Source: Acidobacteriota bacterium (GTDB taxonomy: Bacteria; Acidobacteriota; Vicinamibacteria; Vicinamibacterales; UBA8438). From it: DNA of 44,546 nt. The translations under genes were made by a program, and so were the position numbers. Below are positions 7,636 through 16,584 of the stretch, piece by piece. The notes under the pieces are model-generated. The model saw nothing but the letters and a program-made list of their open reading frames with translations. It made no database searches and was not told where the DNA came from. The stretch lies in assembly GCA_011523845.1 (NCBI GenBank), contig WTFV01000083.1, positions 1 to 44,546 on the forward strand. The letters run 5' to 3'. Position 1 is the first letter of the stretch. The number at the start of each line of letters is the position of its first letter.

Positions 7636-8970
7636 CTACACCCCCGTCAGCCGCTCGATGCTGAGCTTGCCGTCGCTCTTCCCCAGGCGCTCGACGGGGA
7701 CGCCGAGCTTGTCCATCAGGCTCACCAGCAGGTTGGGCATCAGCGGATCGCCCGCGTAGCGGATGTGACGTCCGCCTTCGAGCTGTCCCGCGCACCCGCC
7801 GAGCAGCAGGACGGGCAGATCGAGCGGGCTGTGGGCGTTGCTGTCGGACATCCCGCAGCCGTAGAGGAGCAGCATGTTGTCGAGCAGCGAGCCGTCGCCG
7901 TCCGGCGTCGCGCGGAGCTTCGCCAGGTAGTCGGCGAACATCGACGCGTGATACGCGTTGATCTTCGACATCGACGCGATCTTCTCCGGGTTGTACTCGT
8001 GGTGCGAAAGCGGGTGGTGTGCGTCGGCAATGCCGATCTCGGTGTAGGTCCGCGAGCTCACCTCGCGCCCCAGCATGAACGAGGTCACGCGGGTCAGGTC
8101 CGTCTGGTGGGCCAGCACCTGCAGATCGAACATCAGCGCGACGTGCGCGGCGAACGTGGCGGGAATGCCCTCCGGCTGCGCCAGCTCGGGCAGGTCGAAG
8201 TCCTGCCGCTGCTCGGCCCGCTGGATGCGCCGCTCGATGTCGCGCACGCCCTCGAGGTACTCGTCGACCTTGAGGCTGTCGGCCGGCCCGACCTCGCGCT
8301 TGAGGTCGGCGACCTTCCCGGTCACGGAGTCGAGAATCGAGCGGTCGCGCGCCATGCGGGCGCGGCGGACGGCCGGGTCGGTGCTCCCGCTGTCGCCGAA
8401 CATCTGCTCGAACACCACGCGCGGGTTGTTCTCCATCGGCAGCGGCGTGGTCCGGCTGCGCCAGCAGATGGTGTTGGTGTAGACGCAACTGTGGTTGCCG
8501 CTGCACTGGCCGGCGTTGGCCCGGCTGTCGATGGCGAGCTGGAGCGACCCCAGCTCGGTGTGCCGGCCGTACTCCCGGGCCAGGAGCTGGTCCATGGAGA
8601 TGTCGGCCACCGGCGCCGTCTCGCCGGCGACGCCCGCCGCCCCGGTCAGGAACGTGGTCGACGCGCCGGCGTGGGCCGGGGTCCAGTACCCCCGGAGCCC
8701 CGAGACCACCGTGAGCTGGTCCTTGAAGGCCGCAAGCGGATGGAGAATCGGCGTGAGCTCGAACCCCTTCCCCTCCACGGCCGGCGTCCAGTAATCCATC
8801 GCGATGCCGTTGGGCACGTAGACCACGCCGAAGCGCCGGGTGGGCGCGGCCGCGGTGCGCGACAGCGCCGACGCGGCGGGGACCATGGCGTCCAGCAGTG
8901 GCAGGGCCACCGCGGCGCCCAGCCCGCGCAGCACGGTTCGCCGGGGGAGCGACATCTTCGTGATCGTCAT
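7636..8970 (-). CDS. DUF1552 family exported protein
   Basis: The protein has 444 residues with a twin-arginine-like leader (LPRRTVLRGLGAAVALPLL). The body has typical DUF1552 features: FGVVYVPNGIAMDYWTP, ADISMDQLLAREYG and LLLYGCGMSDSNAHSP. It belongs to the alkaline-phosphatase-like DUF1501/DUF1552 group common in Planctomycetes and Acidobacteria. Its start codon overlaps the stop of the DUF1592 gene as ATGA (8967-8970), so the two are coupled and probably act together outside the cytoplasm. The reaction is unknown. The ATG at 8970 is chosen because it places the RR motif near the N-terminus. Confidence 0.88.
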   Translation of the reverse strand: MTITKMSLPRRTVLRGLGAAVALPLLDAMVPAASALSRTAAAPTRRFGVVYVPNGIAMDYWTPAVEGKGFELTPILHPLAAFKDQLTVVSGLRGYWTPAHAGASTTFLTGAAGVAGETAPVADISMDQLLAREYGRHTELGSLQLAIDSRANAGQCSGNHSCVYTNTICWRSRTTPLPMENNPRVVFEQMFGDSGSTDPAVRRARMARDRSILDSVTGKVADLKREVGPADSLKVDEYLEGVRDIERRIQRAEQRQDFDLPELAQPEGIPATFAAHVALMFDLQVLAHQTDLTRVTSFMLGREVSSRTYTEIGIADAHHPLSHHEYNPEKIASMSKINAYHASMFADYLAKLRATPDGDGSLLDNMLLLYGCGMSDSNAHSPLDLPVLLLGGCAGQLEGGRHIRYAGDPLMPNLLVSLMDKLGVPVERLGKSDGKLSIERLTGV

Positions 8971-11450
8971 GATGGGAACCTTGCTCGTCGCCACTGGAAC
9001 GGCGTGCTCTTCACGATGCCGAGCACGATAGAGGACCAACTGTAATCGTCCGCCGCGGCATCGCGCAGGATCCGGCGCACGGTGGGACGGTCGGTGTACT
9101 CGAGACCGCGCCCGAGCGCGTACGCCAGCAGCTTCTCGGTGACGGCGGCGGCGAAGTCCTCGCCCCGGCTCAGGAGCACGCGCCGCAGGCCCGCCGGTCC
9201 CTCGAACGCCACGCCGCTGGGCATCGTTGCTGACGCGTCGATCGGCTGGCCGGATTCGCCGGTGTCGCGCCAGATACCTATCGCATCGAAGTTCTCCAGG
9301 GCGAAGCCGAGCGGATCCATCGGCGCGTGACAACCGGCGCAGGCGGGATTGGCGCGATGCCGCTCGAGTCGCTCGCGCACCGACGCCGGCTCGCCTCCCT
9401 CGCCGCGGTCCGGCAGCCCCGGCACGTTCGGCGGCGGCTCGGGCGGCGGCGCCCCCAGGATGGTCTCGAGCAGCCACTTCCCGCGCACCACCGGCGACGT
9501 CCGGTTGGGATAGGAGGTCACCATCAGGAGGCCGCCGTGGCCGAGGAGGCCGCCGCGCGGGTGATCGGGATCGAGGGTCACCCGCCGGAAGCGGTCGCCG
9601 TAGACCCCGCGGATGCCGTAGTGCCGGGCCAGCCGCTCGTTGACGAACGTGTAGTTCGCGTTGAGCAGCTCCAGGAGGCTCCGGTCCTCGCGGATGGTGC
9701 TCTCGACGAACAGCTCGGTCTCGCGCCGGAATGCCTCGCGCAGGTTCTCGTCGAACTCGGGATAGTCGGCCGACTCGCGCTCCTGCGACTCCAGGTTGCG
9801 CAGGCGCAGCCACTGGCTCGCGAAGTTGTCGACGAGGGCCTTCGAGCGGGCGTCGGCGAGCAGCCGCCGCGTCTGCCGCTCGAGCTCCGCCGGGTCGCCG
9901 AGCCGCCCGCCGCCCGCGGCCTCCAGCAGCTCGTCGTCGGGGACGCTGCTCCACAGGAAGAACGACAGCCGGGACGCCAGCTCCAGATCGCCGAGCCGAT
10001 AGGGTGTCCCCGGCGCGGCGTCCTCCGGATCGCGCTCGATGCGGAACAGGAACTCGGGATCGACCAGCATCCGCTCCAGTGCGAACTGGATGCCGTCGTC
10101 GAAGCCGCCGTCGCGCCGCCCGGCGCGGAAGAAGTCGAGCAGCGCCTCGACGTCCTTGTCGTCGACCGGCCGGCGATACGCCCGGCGGGCCAGCGTGCCG
10201 AGAATCCGGCCGGCGCAGGTCTGCTCCTCGTCGGCCGCGGCGCCCGCCGCGGGCCGGCAGACGAAGATCTCGCGGCGGCTCGGCGTGTCACCGGGACCCT
10301 CGACCGCATAGGGGCCGCCAATCGCGACCTGCTCCACGGCCGCGTTCTCGTCGTAGCGCTCGTCGACGAAGCGGCCGTAGCCACGGTTGCGCGGCTGCAG
10401 CACTCCCTCCGGTTCCGCGAACCGCCGCACGAACGAGACGCCCACGGTCCGCTGGCCCGCCTTCGCGGGAAAGCGGACCTCCAGGTGGGAGTCTCCGGTG
10501 TTCATGTAGTACTCCCAGTCGGGATCCCCGGCGATGTTCCCGGCGAAGCTCAGCGGGGCCATCTGGCCCACCGCATCGGCGTCGCCGACCGCGAACCGCG
10601 TGACCCGCTCGCCGTCCACGCGCACGTCCAGCTCCTGCGGCGCCGCGAAGCCGAGGATGTAGTCGGAGAAGTTGCGGTGGAGGCGGATCCGGATCGTGTA
10701 CTCGCCGTCGACGGGGAAGGTGTGCCGAATCGCGATGCCGCCGCGTGAGCCGAACGACAGGAGGTCGTCCTGCCGGTCGTCCTGCAGCAGGGCGGGATGC
10801 ACCCGGTAGGTTGCCACGGACGGACCGATGGGGGGGATGCCGACGGCGAGGCGGCTGATCCGGCGCGCGGCCGAGAGGTACCGGGCCACCAGGTCCGGCG
10901 AGATCGAGAGCACGTCGCCGTTGTTGTCGAAGCCGTGCTCGTAGGTGTCGTCGGCCGGCAGGAGCTCGGCGACATCGACGTCGACCGCGAGCAGGTCGCG
11001 GACGGCGGCGTGATACTCGGCCCGATTGAGGCGGTGGAACGTTTCGCCGCGGCCGGGGTCGGGGCTGGCCAGGGCAACGGTGTCGATGGTCGTCTCGAGC
11101 CAGGAGGCGACGGCGCTGTAGGTGGTCTCGGCGGGCCGCGGGTTGCCCGCCGGCGGCATCGACCGCGCGCGCAGCTTGACGATGACCCGCTCCCAGGTCT
11201 CGGCGTCGGCGCCGACGTCCGCCAAATCGTGGGTGTCGAGGGCCAGGTCGGCCGTGCGCAGCCGATCGTTGTGACAGCGCACGCAGAACCGGTCGAGTGC
11301 CGCTCGAACCGACGTGGCGGATGCGGTCGCCGCGGGCTCCGTGGCCTGCGCGGCGGCGAGCCGCGTGCCGCCGGAGGCGGCCAGCACGCCGATCAGGATC
11401 ACAAGGACTCGGACCATGGAACCGGCTCTAGTCACCATCGACGCTTCCAT
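8967..11450 (-). CDS. DUF1587/DUF1592/DUF1588/DUF1585 cytochrome-type secreted protein
   Basis: This 827-residue exported protein has a hydrophobic leader and two c-type haem motifs: CVRCH at residues 56-60 and CAGCH near the C-terminus in HRANPACAGCHAPMDPLGF. Blocks between them match the multi-domain PSCyt family: FHRLNRAEYHAAVRDLL (DUF1587), the SRLSFFLWSSVPDDEL block (DUF1592), and HPRGGLLGHGGLLMVTSYPN followed by SPVVRGKWLLETILG (DUF1588). Internal starts MVTRAG or MVRVLV would still keep a signal peptide. It is coupled to DUF1552 downstream. Role in the family is uncharacterised; electron transfer to the partner is a reasonable inference. Confidence 0.9.
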   Translation of the reverse strand: MEASMVTRAGSMVRVLVILIGVLAASGGTRLAAAQATEPAATASATSVRAALDRFCVRCHNDRLRTADLALDTHDLADVGADAETWERVIVKLRARSMPPAGNPRPAETTYSAVASWLETTIDTVALASPDPGRGETFHRLNRAEYHAAVRDLLAVDVDVAELLPADDTYEHGFDNNGDVLSISPDLVARYLSAARRISRLAVGIPPIGPSVATYRVHPALLQDDRQDDLLSFGSRGGIAIRHTFPVDGEYTIRIRLHRNFSDYILGFAAPQELDVRVDGERVTRFAVGDADAVGQMAPLSFAGNIAGDPDWEYYMNTGDSHLEVRFPAKAGQRTVGVSFVRRFAEPEGVLQPRNRGYGRFVDERYDENAAVEQVAIGGPYAVEGPGDTPSRREIFVCRPAAGAAADEEQTCAGRILGTLARRAYRRPVDDKDVEALLDFFRAGRRDGGFDDGIQFALERMLVDPEFLFRIERDPEDAAPGTPYRLGDLELASRLSFFLWSSVPDDELLEAAGGGRLGDPAELERQTRRLLADARSKALVDNFASQWLRLRNLESQERESADYPEFDENLREAFRRETELFVESTIREDRSLLELLNANYTFVNERLARHYGIRGVYGDRFRRVTLDPDHPRGGLLGHGGLLMVTSYPNRTSPVVRGKWLLETILGAPPPEPPPNVPGLPDRGEGGEPASVRERLERHRANPACAGCHAPMDPLGFALENFDAIGIWRDTGESGQPIDASATMPSGVAFEGPAGLRRVLLSRGEDFAAAVTEKLLAYALGRGLEYTDRPTVRRILRDAAADDYSWSSIVLGIVKSTPFQWRRARFPS

Positions 11451-11552
11451 GCGGCGATCATACCGCCGAACGTCTGTGCTCGTGCCGTCTCCCTGGCTCT
11501 TTCGAGGGGGGGAGCAATCATCGGGTCTTGCCGGTCGGGTGGGGGTGCGACT

Positions 11553-11741
11553 CTAGCTTGCCGGCAGGCGGAGGCTGATTTGGAAAAGTGCTCCCGCTAC
11601 TATCGTAAAGCCGGCGAGCAACAGGGCGATGACCACGCCAACCATCCACTTCAGGATTTGGACGTCGCCGGCGATCTCGCTCATCTCCTCGGCTGCCGCC
11701 AGGGCGGACTCCGGGTCGGCGCCGGCGGAGACATGTGCCAT
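11553..11741 (-). CDS. Small single-pass membrane protein
   Basis: This 62-residue product begins MAHVSAGADPESALAAAEEM, has a short helix, then one C-terminal transmembrane segment (ILKWMVGVVIALLLAGFTIV). ATG 11741 is preferred over the upstream in-frame start at 11795 because AAGGA lies 5 bases before it. The layout (short helical region plus terminal anchor) resembles small coiled-coil membrane proteins of the Bdr/DUF1640 style, but no family can be named. It sits between the two divergent cytochrome-type gene sets. Confidence 0.55.
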   Translation of the reverse strand: MAHVSAGADPESALAAAEEMSEIAGDVQILKWMVGVVIALLLAGFTIVAGALFQISLRLPAS

Positions 11742-11966
11742 GCAGGTCCTTGATGCCGCTGCCTTCATCCGCCTTTCCCATTCTACTGTGCGCATGGGCG
11801 TACGGGTTGGTCAGGACTCGTTGTCGCTTGTCACCGCCGTCTGCGCCGATCTCCGGTAGGACTTCCTTGTTCTGCCGGCGATCCGGCCAGCACGCGTGTG
11901 TCGGCAGGCTTGCGGCATACGGGATGCTTGGCCCGCAAACAGGCCTGCGGTACACTGCCGCGGTCA

Positions 11967-14900
11967 ATGATGCACACACATTTGCGGGCGCTGCTGGACG
12001 CCATGATCCGGGTCGGCTTGCTGCTCGCTTTGGGCGCCGTCCTCGTGCTGGCCGCCGGCATCGCCGTGCCGGCGGAGGGGCAGGAGCTTTCGCCCGAAGA
12101 CCTGGAGCACTTCGAGTCGAAGATCCGCCCGGTGCTCGCCGAGCGCTGCTACCAGTGCCACGGCGCCGATCCGGAGCGCATCTGGGGCGGGCTCGTGCTG
12201 GTCGACGCCGCCGGGGTCCGCGCGGGCGGCGACAGCGGCGCCGTCGTCGTGCCCGGCTCGCCGGACGACAGCCTGCTCATCGACGTCATCCGCTACGACG
12301 GACCGATCAGGATGCCGCCCGACGGCCGGCTGCCGGCCGGCGTCGTCGCCGACTTCGAGCGCTGGGTGGCGCGCGGCGCGGTGGACCCGCGGGTGTCCGA
12401 TACACCGGTCGTGGCCGCCCGCTCCGACAGCGGCGCCGCCTACGACTTCGGTCCCGGCCGCGAGCACTGGGCGTACCGGCCGATGGCCCGCCCCGAGCCG
12501 CCCGCCGTCGGCGACGAGGCCTGGGTGCGCAGCGCGATCGACCGGTTCGTCCTGGCCCGGCTCGAGGCGGAGGGGCTGAGCCCGGTCGTCCCCGCCGGCA
12601 AGCGGGAGCTTCTGCGGCGCGTCACGTTCGACCTGACCGGCTCGCCGCCGACCCCGGCAGAGATCGACGCGTTCCTCGCCGACGAGCGGCCCGACGCTTA
12701 CGAGCGGGTGGTCGAGCGGCTGCTGGCGTCGCCCCGCTACGGCGAGCGCTGGGGACGGCACTGGCTGGACGTCGCCCGTTACGCCGACTCGAACGGGCTC
12801 GACGAGAACATTGCGCACCCGAACGCGTTCCGCTACCGCGACTGGGTCATCGAGGCGTTCAACGCCGACAAGCCCTACGACCGCTTCGTGCAGGAGCAGA
12901 TCGCCGGCGACCTGCTGCCGGCGGCCGGCAACGACGAGCGGTTCGAGAACCTCGCCGCCACCGGGTTCCTGACCCTCGGCGCGAAGGTGCTGGCCGAGCA
13001 GGACGTCGACAAGATGGTCATCGACATCGTCGACGAGCAGGTGAACGTCATCGGCCGGGCGTTCCTCGCCGAGCCGATCGGCTGCGCCCGTTGCCACGAC
13101 CACAAGTTCGACCCGATTCCCACCGCCGACTACTACGCGCTGGCCGGCATCCTGCGCTCGACCCGGACGATGGTCGGCGAAAACCGCGTCGGCCGGTGGG
13201 TGGAGCGGCCGCTGGCCGACGCAGAGACCGTTGCCCGCTACGAGGCGGCGCAGGAGCTGGTCGAGGAAGCGCAGGAGGCGGTCGACGACCTCGTGGACGC
13301 GCAGAACGAGCTGCTGCGGCGGCCGCGGCGGCAGGCGCTGGCCCGCTATCTCCTCGCCGCGGAGGAAGCCTACCCGGCCTGGGGCGACGACGAGGAGCGC
13401 CAGCGCCGGGGGAGCGAGAAGATCGCCAGGATCGCCAGCCGCGAGGGTCTCGAGGCGGCGGTCATCGAGCGCTGGGTCCGGGCCTTCTTCCGCTATCGCG
13501 AGGGCCCCCCGGTGCAGGGCGACGGCCCCAACCCGAGCGTGGTCTTCCAGATCTGGAACGCCTACGCGGCGGCGCCGGCGGAACGCTACGGGGAAGTCAC
13601 GGACGAGTTGCGGGCGCTGATCGCCTCCGAGAAGGTGCTGATCGCGCCGCTGACCCGGAGCCTGGTCCGGGGGCCCGCGCCCCGGAGCCTCGAAGAGGTC
13701 GCCTGGCGCTACGCGAGCCTGTTCGCGGTGATCGAGATCGCCTGGGACCAGCACCTCCAGCGGCTGGGCCTCGAGGACGAGGAGGAGCTGACTCCCGCCG
13801 ACTTCCGGCTGCCGCGCGAGCAGGAGGAGCTGCGCCGGCTCGTCTACGACGGGCGGCTGTGCATCCTCTGTCTCGACCAGGAGGCCGAGGAAGCCCTCTA
13901 CCGGGCCGACGCGGTCGCCGAGCTCGCCCGGCTGCGGGCCGTCGTCGAGGAGCGCGAGGCGGCCTCGCCGCCCGAGCCCCCCTACGCCATGTCGGTCGAG
14001 GAGGGCGAGATCGTCGATCTCCCCGTCCACATCCGCGGCAGCCATCTGAACCTGGCCGACACCCCGCAGCCGCGCGGGTTCCTCCGCGTCACCGATCACA
14101 TCGTGCCGCCGCCGCCGATCCCCGCCGGCGCCAGCGGGCGGCTCGAGCTGGCCCGCTGGATCACGCACCCGGAGCACCCGCTCACGGCGCGGGTCATGGC
14201 CAACCGCGTCTGGCACTGGCACTTCGGGCGCGGCCTCGTCGACACGCCGAGCAACTTCGGCGCCACCGGCTCGGCCCCCACCCATCCGGAGTTGCTCGAC
14301 TGGCTGGCGCGGCGCTTCGTCGACGGCGGCTGGTCGGTCAAGGCGCTGCACCGCGAGATCCTGCTCTCCAGCACCTACCGGCTCGGCGCCGGCTACGACG
14401 AGGCGAACGCGGCGGTCGATCCCGACAACCGGCTGCACTGGCGGACGAGCCGCCGGCGGCTCGAGGTCGAGCCGATCCGCGACGCGCTGCTGCAGCTTGC
14501 CGGCGCCCTCGACCTGACGATGGGCGGGCGCGTGGAGGAGTACGACCAGCGCGGCTACGTCTTCAGCGAGGGCAACACGTTCGGGCGTTTCGACTTCTAC
14601 GGGGCCCCGCGCCGCTCGGTGTACATGCCGGTGGTGCGCAACGCCATCTACGAGATCTTCGCCGGTTTCGACTTCGGCAACGCCAGCGACTCGGTCGGCG
14701 CCCGCCCCGTCACGGTGGTGCCGTCGCAGGCGCTGCTCATGATGAACAGCGCGTTCGTCGAGGAGCGGGCGGGCGAGTTCGCCGCGCGGCTGCTGGCGAT
14801 GCCGCTGGAGAGCGAGGCGGCGCGGGTCGACCGGGCGTTCGTCGAGGCTTACGGGCGGCCGGCCGCCGAGGTCGAGATCGAGGAGAGCCTGGTCTTCCTC

Positions 14901-15008
14901 GCCGCCATGCGCGACACCGCGCCCGGCGGCGGGGACGCGAACCGCTTCGCGTGGACGCGGTTGTGCCACGTCATCCTCGGCGCGAGCGAGTTCATCTACG
15001 TCGACTGA
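11967..15008 (+). CDS. PSD1-type secreted cytochrome, DUF1549/DUF1553
   Basis: This product of about 1013 residues has a signal-anchor (VGLLLALGAVLVLAAG). An N-terminal PSCyt1 haem motif CYQCH (61-65) sits in IRPVLAERCYQCHGADPER. DUF1549 follows (AIDRFVLARLEAEGLSP, HWLDVARYADSNG), and the C-terminal DUF1553 has RVMANRVWHWHFGRGLVDTP and WSVKALHREILLSSTYR. A second CARCHDHKF motif lies in the middle. ATG 11967 or 11970 is chosen because it places the hydrophobic leader near the N-terminus. It is followed by DUF1501 and sulfatase genes, the arrangement seen in Planctomycetes where the three occur together. The biochemical role is unknown; it may oxidise or transfer electrons during carbohydrate or sulfate-ester breakdown. 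Confidence 0.9.
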   Translation: MMHTHLRALLDAMIRVGLLLALGAVLVLAAGIAVPAEGQELSPEDLEHFESKIRPVLAERCYQCHGADPERIWGGLVLVDAAGVRAGGDSGAVVVPGSPDDSLLIDVIRYDGPIRMPPDGRLPAGVVADFERWVARGAVDPRVSDTPVVAARSDSGAAYDFGPGREHWAYRPMARPEPPAVGDEAWVRSAIDRFVLARLEAEGLSPVVPAGKRELLRRVTFDLTGSPPTPAEIDAFLADERPDAYERVVERLLASPRYGERWGRHWLDVARYADSNGLDENIAHPNAFRYRDWVIEAFNADKPYDRFVQEQIAGDLLPAAGNDERFENLAATGFLTLGAKVLAEQDVDKMVIDIVDEQVNVIGRAFLAEPIGCARCHDHKFDPIPTADYYALAGILRSTRTMVGENRVGRWVERPLADAETVARYEAAQELVEEAQEAVDDLVDAQNELLRRPRRQALARYLLAAEEAYPAWGDDEERQRRGSEKIARIASREGLEAAVIERWVRAFFRYREGPPVQGDGPNPSVVFQIWNAYAAAPAERYGEVTDELRALIASEKVLIAPLTRSLVRGPAPRSLEEVAWRYASLFAVIEIAWDQHLQRLGLEDEEELTPADFRLPREQEELRRLVYDGRLCILCLDQEAEEALYRADAVAELARLRAVVEEREAASPPEPPYAMSVEEGEIVDLPVHIRGSHLNLADTPQPRGFLRVTDHIVPPPPIPAGASGRLELARWITHPEHPLTARVMANRVWHWHFGRGLVDTPSNFGATGSAPTHPELLDWLARRFVDGGWSVKALHREILLSSTYRLGAGYDEANAAVDPDNRLHWRTSRRRLEVEPIRDALLQLAGALDLTMGGRVEEYDQRGYVFSEGNTFGRFDFYGAPRRSVYMPVVRNAIYEIFAGFDFGNASDSVGARPVTVVPSQALLMMNSAFVEERAGEFAARLLAMPLESEAARVDRAFVEAYGRPAAEVEIEESLVFLAAMRDTAPGGGDANRFAWTRLCHVILGASEFIYVD

Positions 15009-15150
15009 GGACGGTGGCGGAGATTACCTTGCCACGCACAAACCCAGGAAGAGCGGCCTGCGTCCGGGGTGCAGTTGGCAAACCTGATGTCGACACTGCT
15101 CCGAGGCCGTCACGCAAAGCGTGGTCCGGGCCCCACTTCGGGAGAGACCG

Positions 15151-16575
15151 ATGCGTAATCCCCACTACCAGGCACCGCCGGTGACCCGCCGCGACATGCT
15201 CAAGGCCTGCGGCTGCGGCTTCGGGGGACTGGCCCTCTCGTCGCTGCTCCAGCAGGACCTGCTGGCCGCCCAGGACAACCCGCTGGCCCCGCGGGCGCCC
15301 CACTTCGCGCCCCGCGCCAGGCGCATCATCTTCCTGCACATGCACGGCGGCCCGTCGCAGCACGACCTGTTCGAGTACAAACCGCTGTTGATTCGCGACG
15401 ACAACAAGCCGCTGCCGTTCGCCAAGCCCGACGTGCAGTTCAACGAGACCGGCAACCTGTTCAAGAGCCCCTGGGAGTTCCGGCAGCACGGGCAGTCGGG
15501 GCACTGGATGAGCGAGCTGCTGCCCAACCTGGCCGGCATCGCCGACGACCTCTGCTTCGTCCGCTCGATGTACGGCACCAACGCCGCCCACGGCGGCGCC
15601 ATCCTCGCCATGAACACGGGCAGCGACCGCTTCGTGCGGCCGTCGATGGGGTCGTGGATCTCGTACGGGCTCGGGACGGAGAACGAGAACCTGCCCGCGT
15701 TCATGACGATCTGCCCGTCGTACCAGCACGGCGGCGTGCAGAACTACTCGGCCGCGTTCCTCCCCGCCGCCTACAACGGCACCGCCATCGGGAACACGCG
15801 GATGAACACCGCCGAGGCGACCATCGACTTCCTCGAGAACCAGGCGGTCAGCCCCGCCGTGCAGCGGGCCGAGGTCGACCTTCTGCAGCGCTGGCAGCGC
15901 CGGCAGCTCGAATCGACGGGGCCCGACCTCGCGCTGGAGGGCCGCATCGAGTCGTACGAGCTCGCGTTCCGCATGCAGACCGAGGCGCCCGAGGTGATGC
16001 GCGTCGACGGCGAGTCCGAGGCCACCCGGCGGCTATACGGCCTCGACGACCCGGTGGCGGGCGACTTCGGGCTGCGCTGCCTCCTCGCCCGGCGCTTCTC
16101 CGAGTCGGGGGTGCGCTTCGTGCAGGCCACCCACGGGCCCGACACCAAGTGGGACCACCACTCCGGGCTCATCACGGGGCTGCCCCGGAGCTGCGCCGAG
16201 ATCGACCGGCCGGTGGCCGGGCTGATCACCGACCTCAAGCAGCGGGGCCTGCTCGACGAGACCCTGGTGCTGTGGGGCGGCGAGTTCGGCCGCACGCCGG
16301 GGGCCGAGGCGGGCGCGCGCAACGGCCGCGATCACAACCCCCACGGCTACACCATGTTCATGGCCGGGGGCGGCGTGAAGGGGGGCCACAGCCACGGCCG
16401 CACCGACGAATACGGCTACTACGCCATCGAGAACAAGGTCCACATCCACGACCTGCATGCGACCATCCTGTACCTGCTCGGCCTCGACCACGAGCGCCTG
16501 ACCTACCGCAGCCAGGGACGCGATTTCCGGCTCACCGACGTGGCCGGCGTGGTCGTTGACGACATACTGGCCTGA
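15151..16575 (+). CDS. DUF1501 family exported protein
   Basis: The protein has 474 residues. ATG 15151 is preceded by GGAGAG and gives an N-terminus with a twin-arginine leader (TRRDMLKACGCGFGGLAL). Family blocks are IIFLHMHGGPSQHDLFEYKP, WMSELLPNLAGIADDLCFVR and TLVLWGGEFGRTP. DUF1501 proteins are alkaline-phosphatase-like and are almost always found beside a DUF1549/DUF1553 cytochrome, as here. Tat export implies folding, possibly with metal, before secretion. It is 10 bases from the sulfatase start, so it is probably cotranscribed with it. The substrate is unknown. Confidence 0.9.
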   Translation: MRNPHYQAPPVTRRDMLKACGCGFGGLALSSLLQQDLLAAQDNPLAPRAPHFAPRARRIIFLHMHGGPSQHDLFEYKPLLIRDDNKPLPFAKPDVQFNETGNLFKSPWEFRQHGQSGHWMSELLPNLAGIADDLCFVRSMYGTNAAHGGAILAMNTGSDRFVRPSMGSWISYGLGTENENLPAFMTICPSYQHGGVQNYSAAFLPAAYNGTAIGNTRMNTAEATIDFLENQAVSPAVQRAEVDLLQRWQRRQLESTGPDLALEGRIESYELAFRMQTEAPEVMRVDGESEATRRLYGLDDPVAGDFGLRCLLARRFSESGVRFVQATHGPDTKWDHHSGLITGLPRSCAEIDRPVAGLITDLKQRGLLDETLVLWGGEFGRTPGAEAGARNGRDHNPHGYTMFMAGGGVKGGHSHGRTDEYGYYAIENKVHIHDLHATILYLLGLDHERLTYRSQGRDFRLTDVAGVVVDDILA

Positions 16576-16584
16576 AGAACCGCC

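Noticed and set aside
7129..9045. Long plus-strand frame across the DUF1552 gene
   Set aside because: Low-complexity, arginine/alanine-rich translation without motifs; it is a shadow of the minus-strand DUF1552 and T5orf172 genes.
11601..11610. A TATCGTAAAG copy identical to one arm of the Xre-RES operator
   Set aside because: It lies inside the small membrane protein gene, has no inverted partner and no promoter, so it is probably chance.
11967..14969. Very long open frames on the strand opposite PSD1
   Set aside because: These arise from high GC and codon bias; the plus-strand protein has full family motifs.
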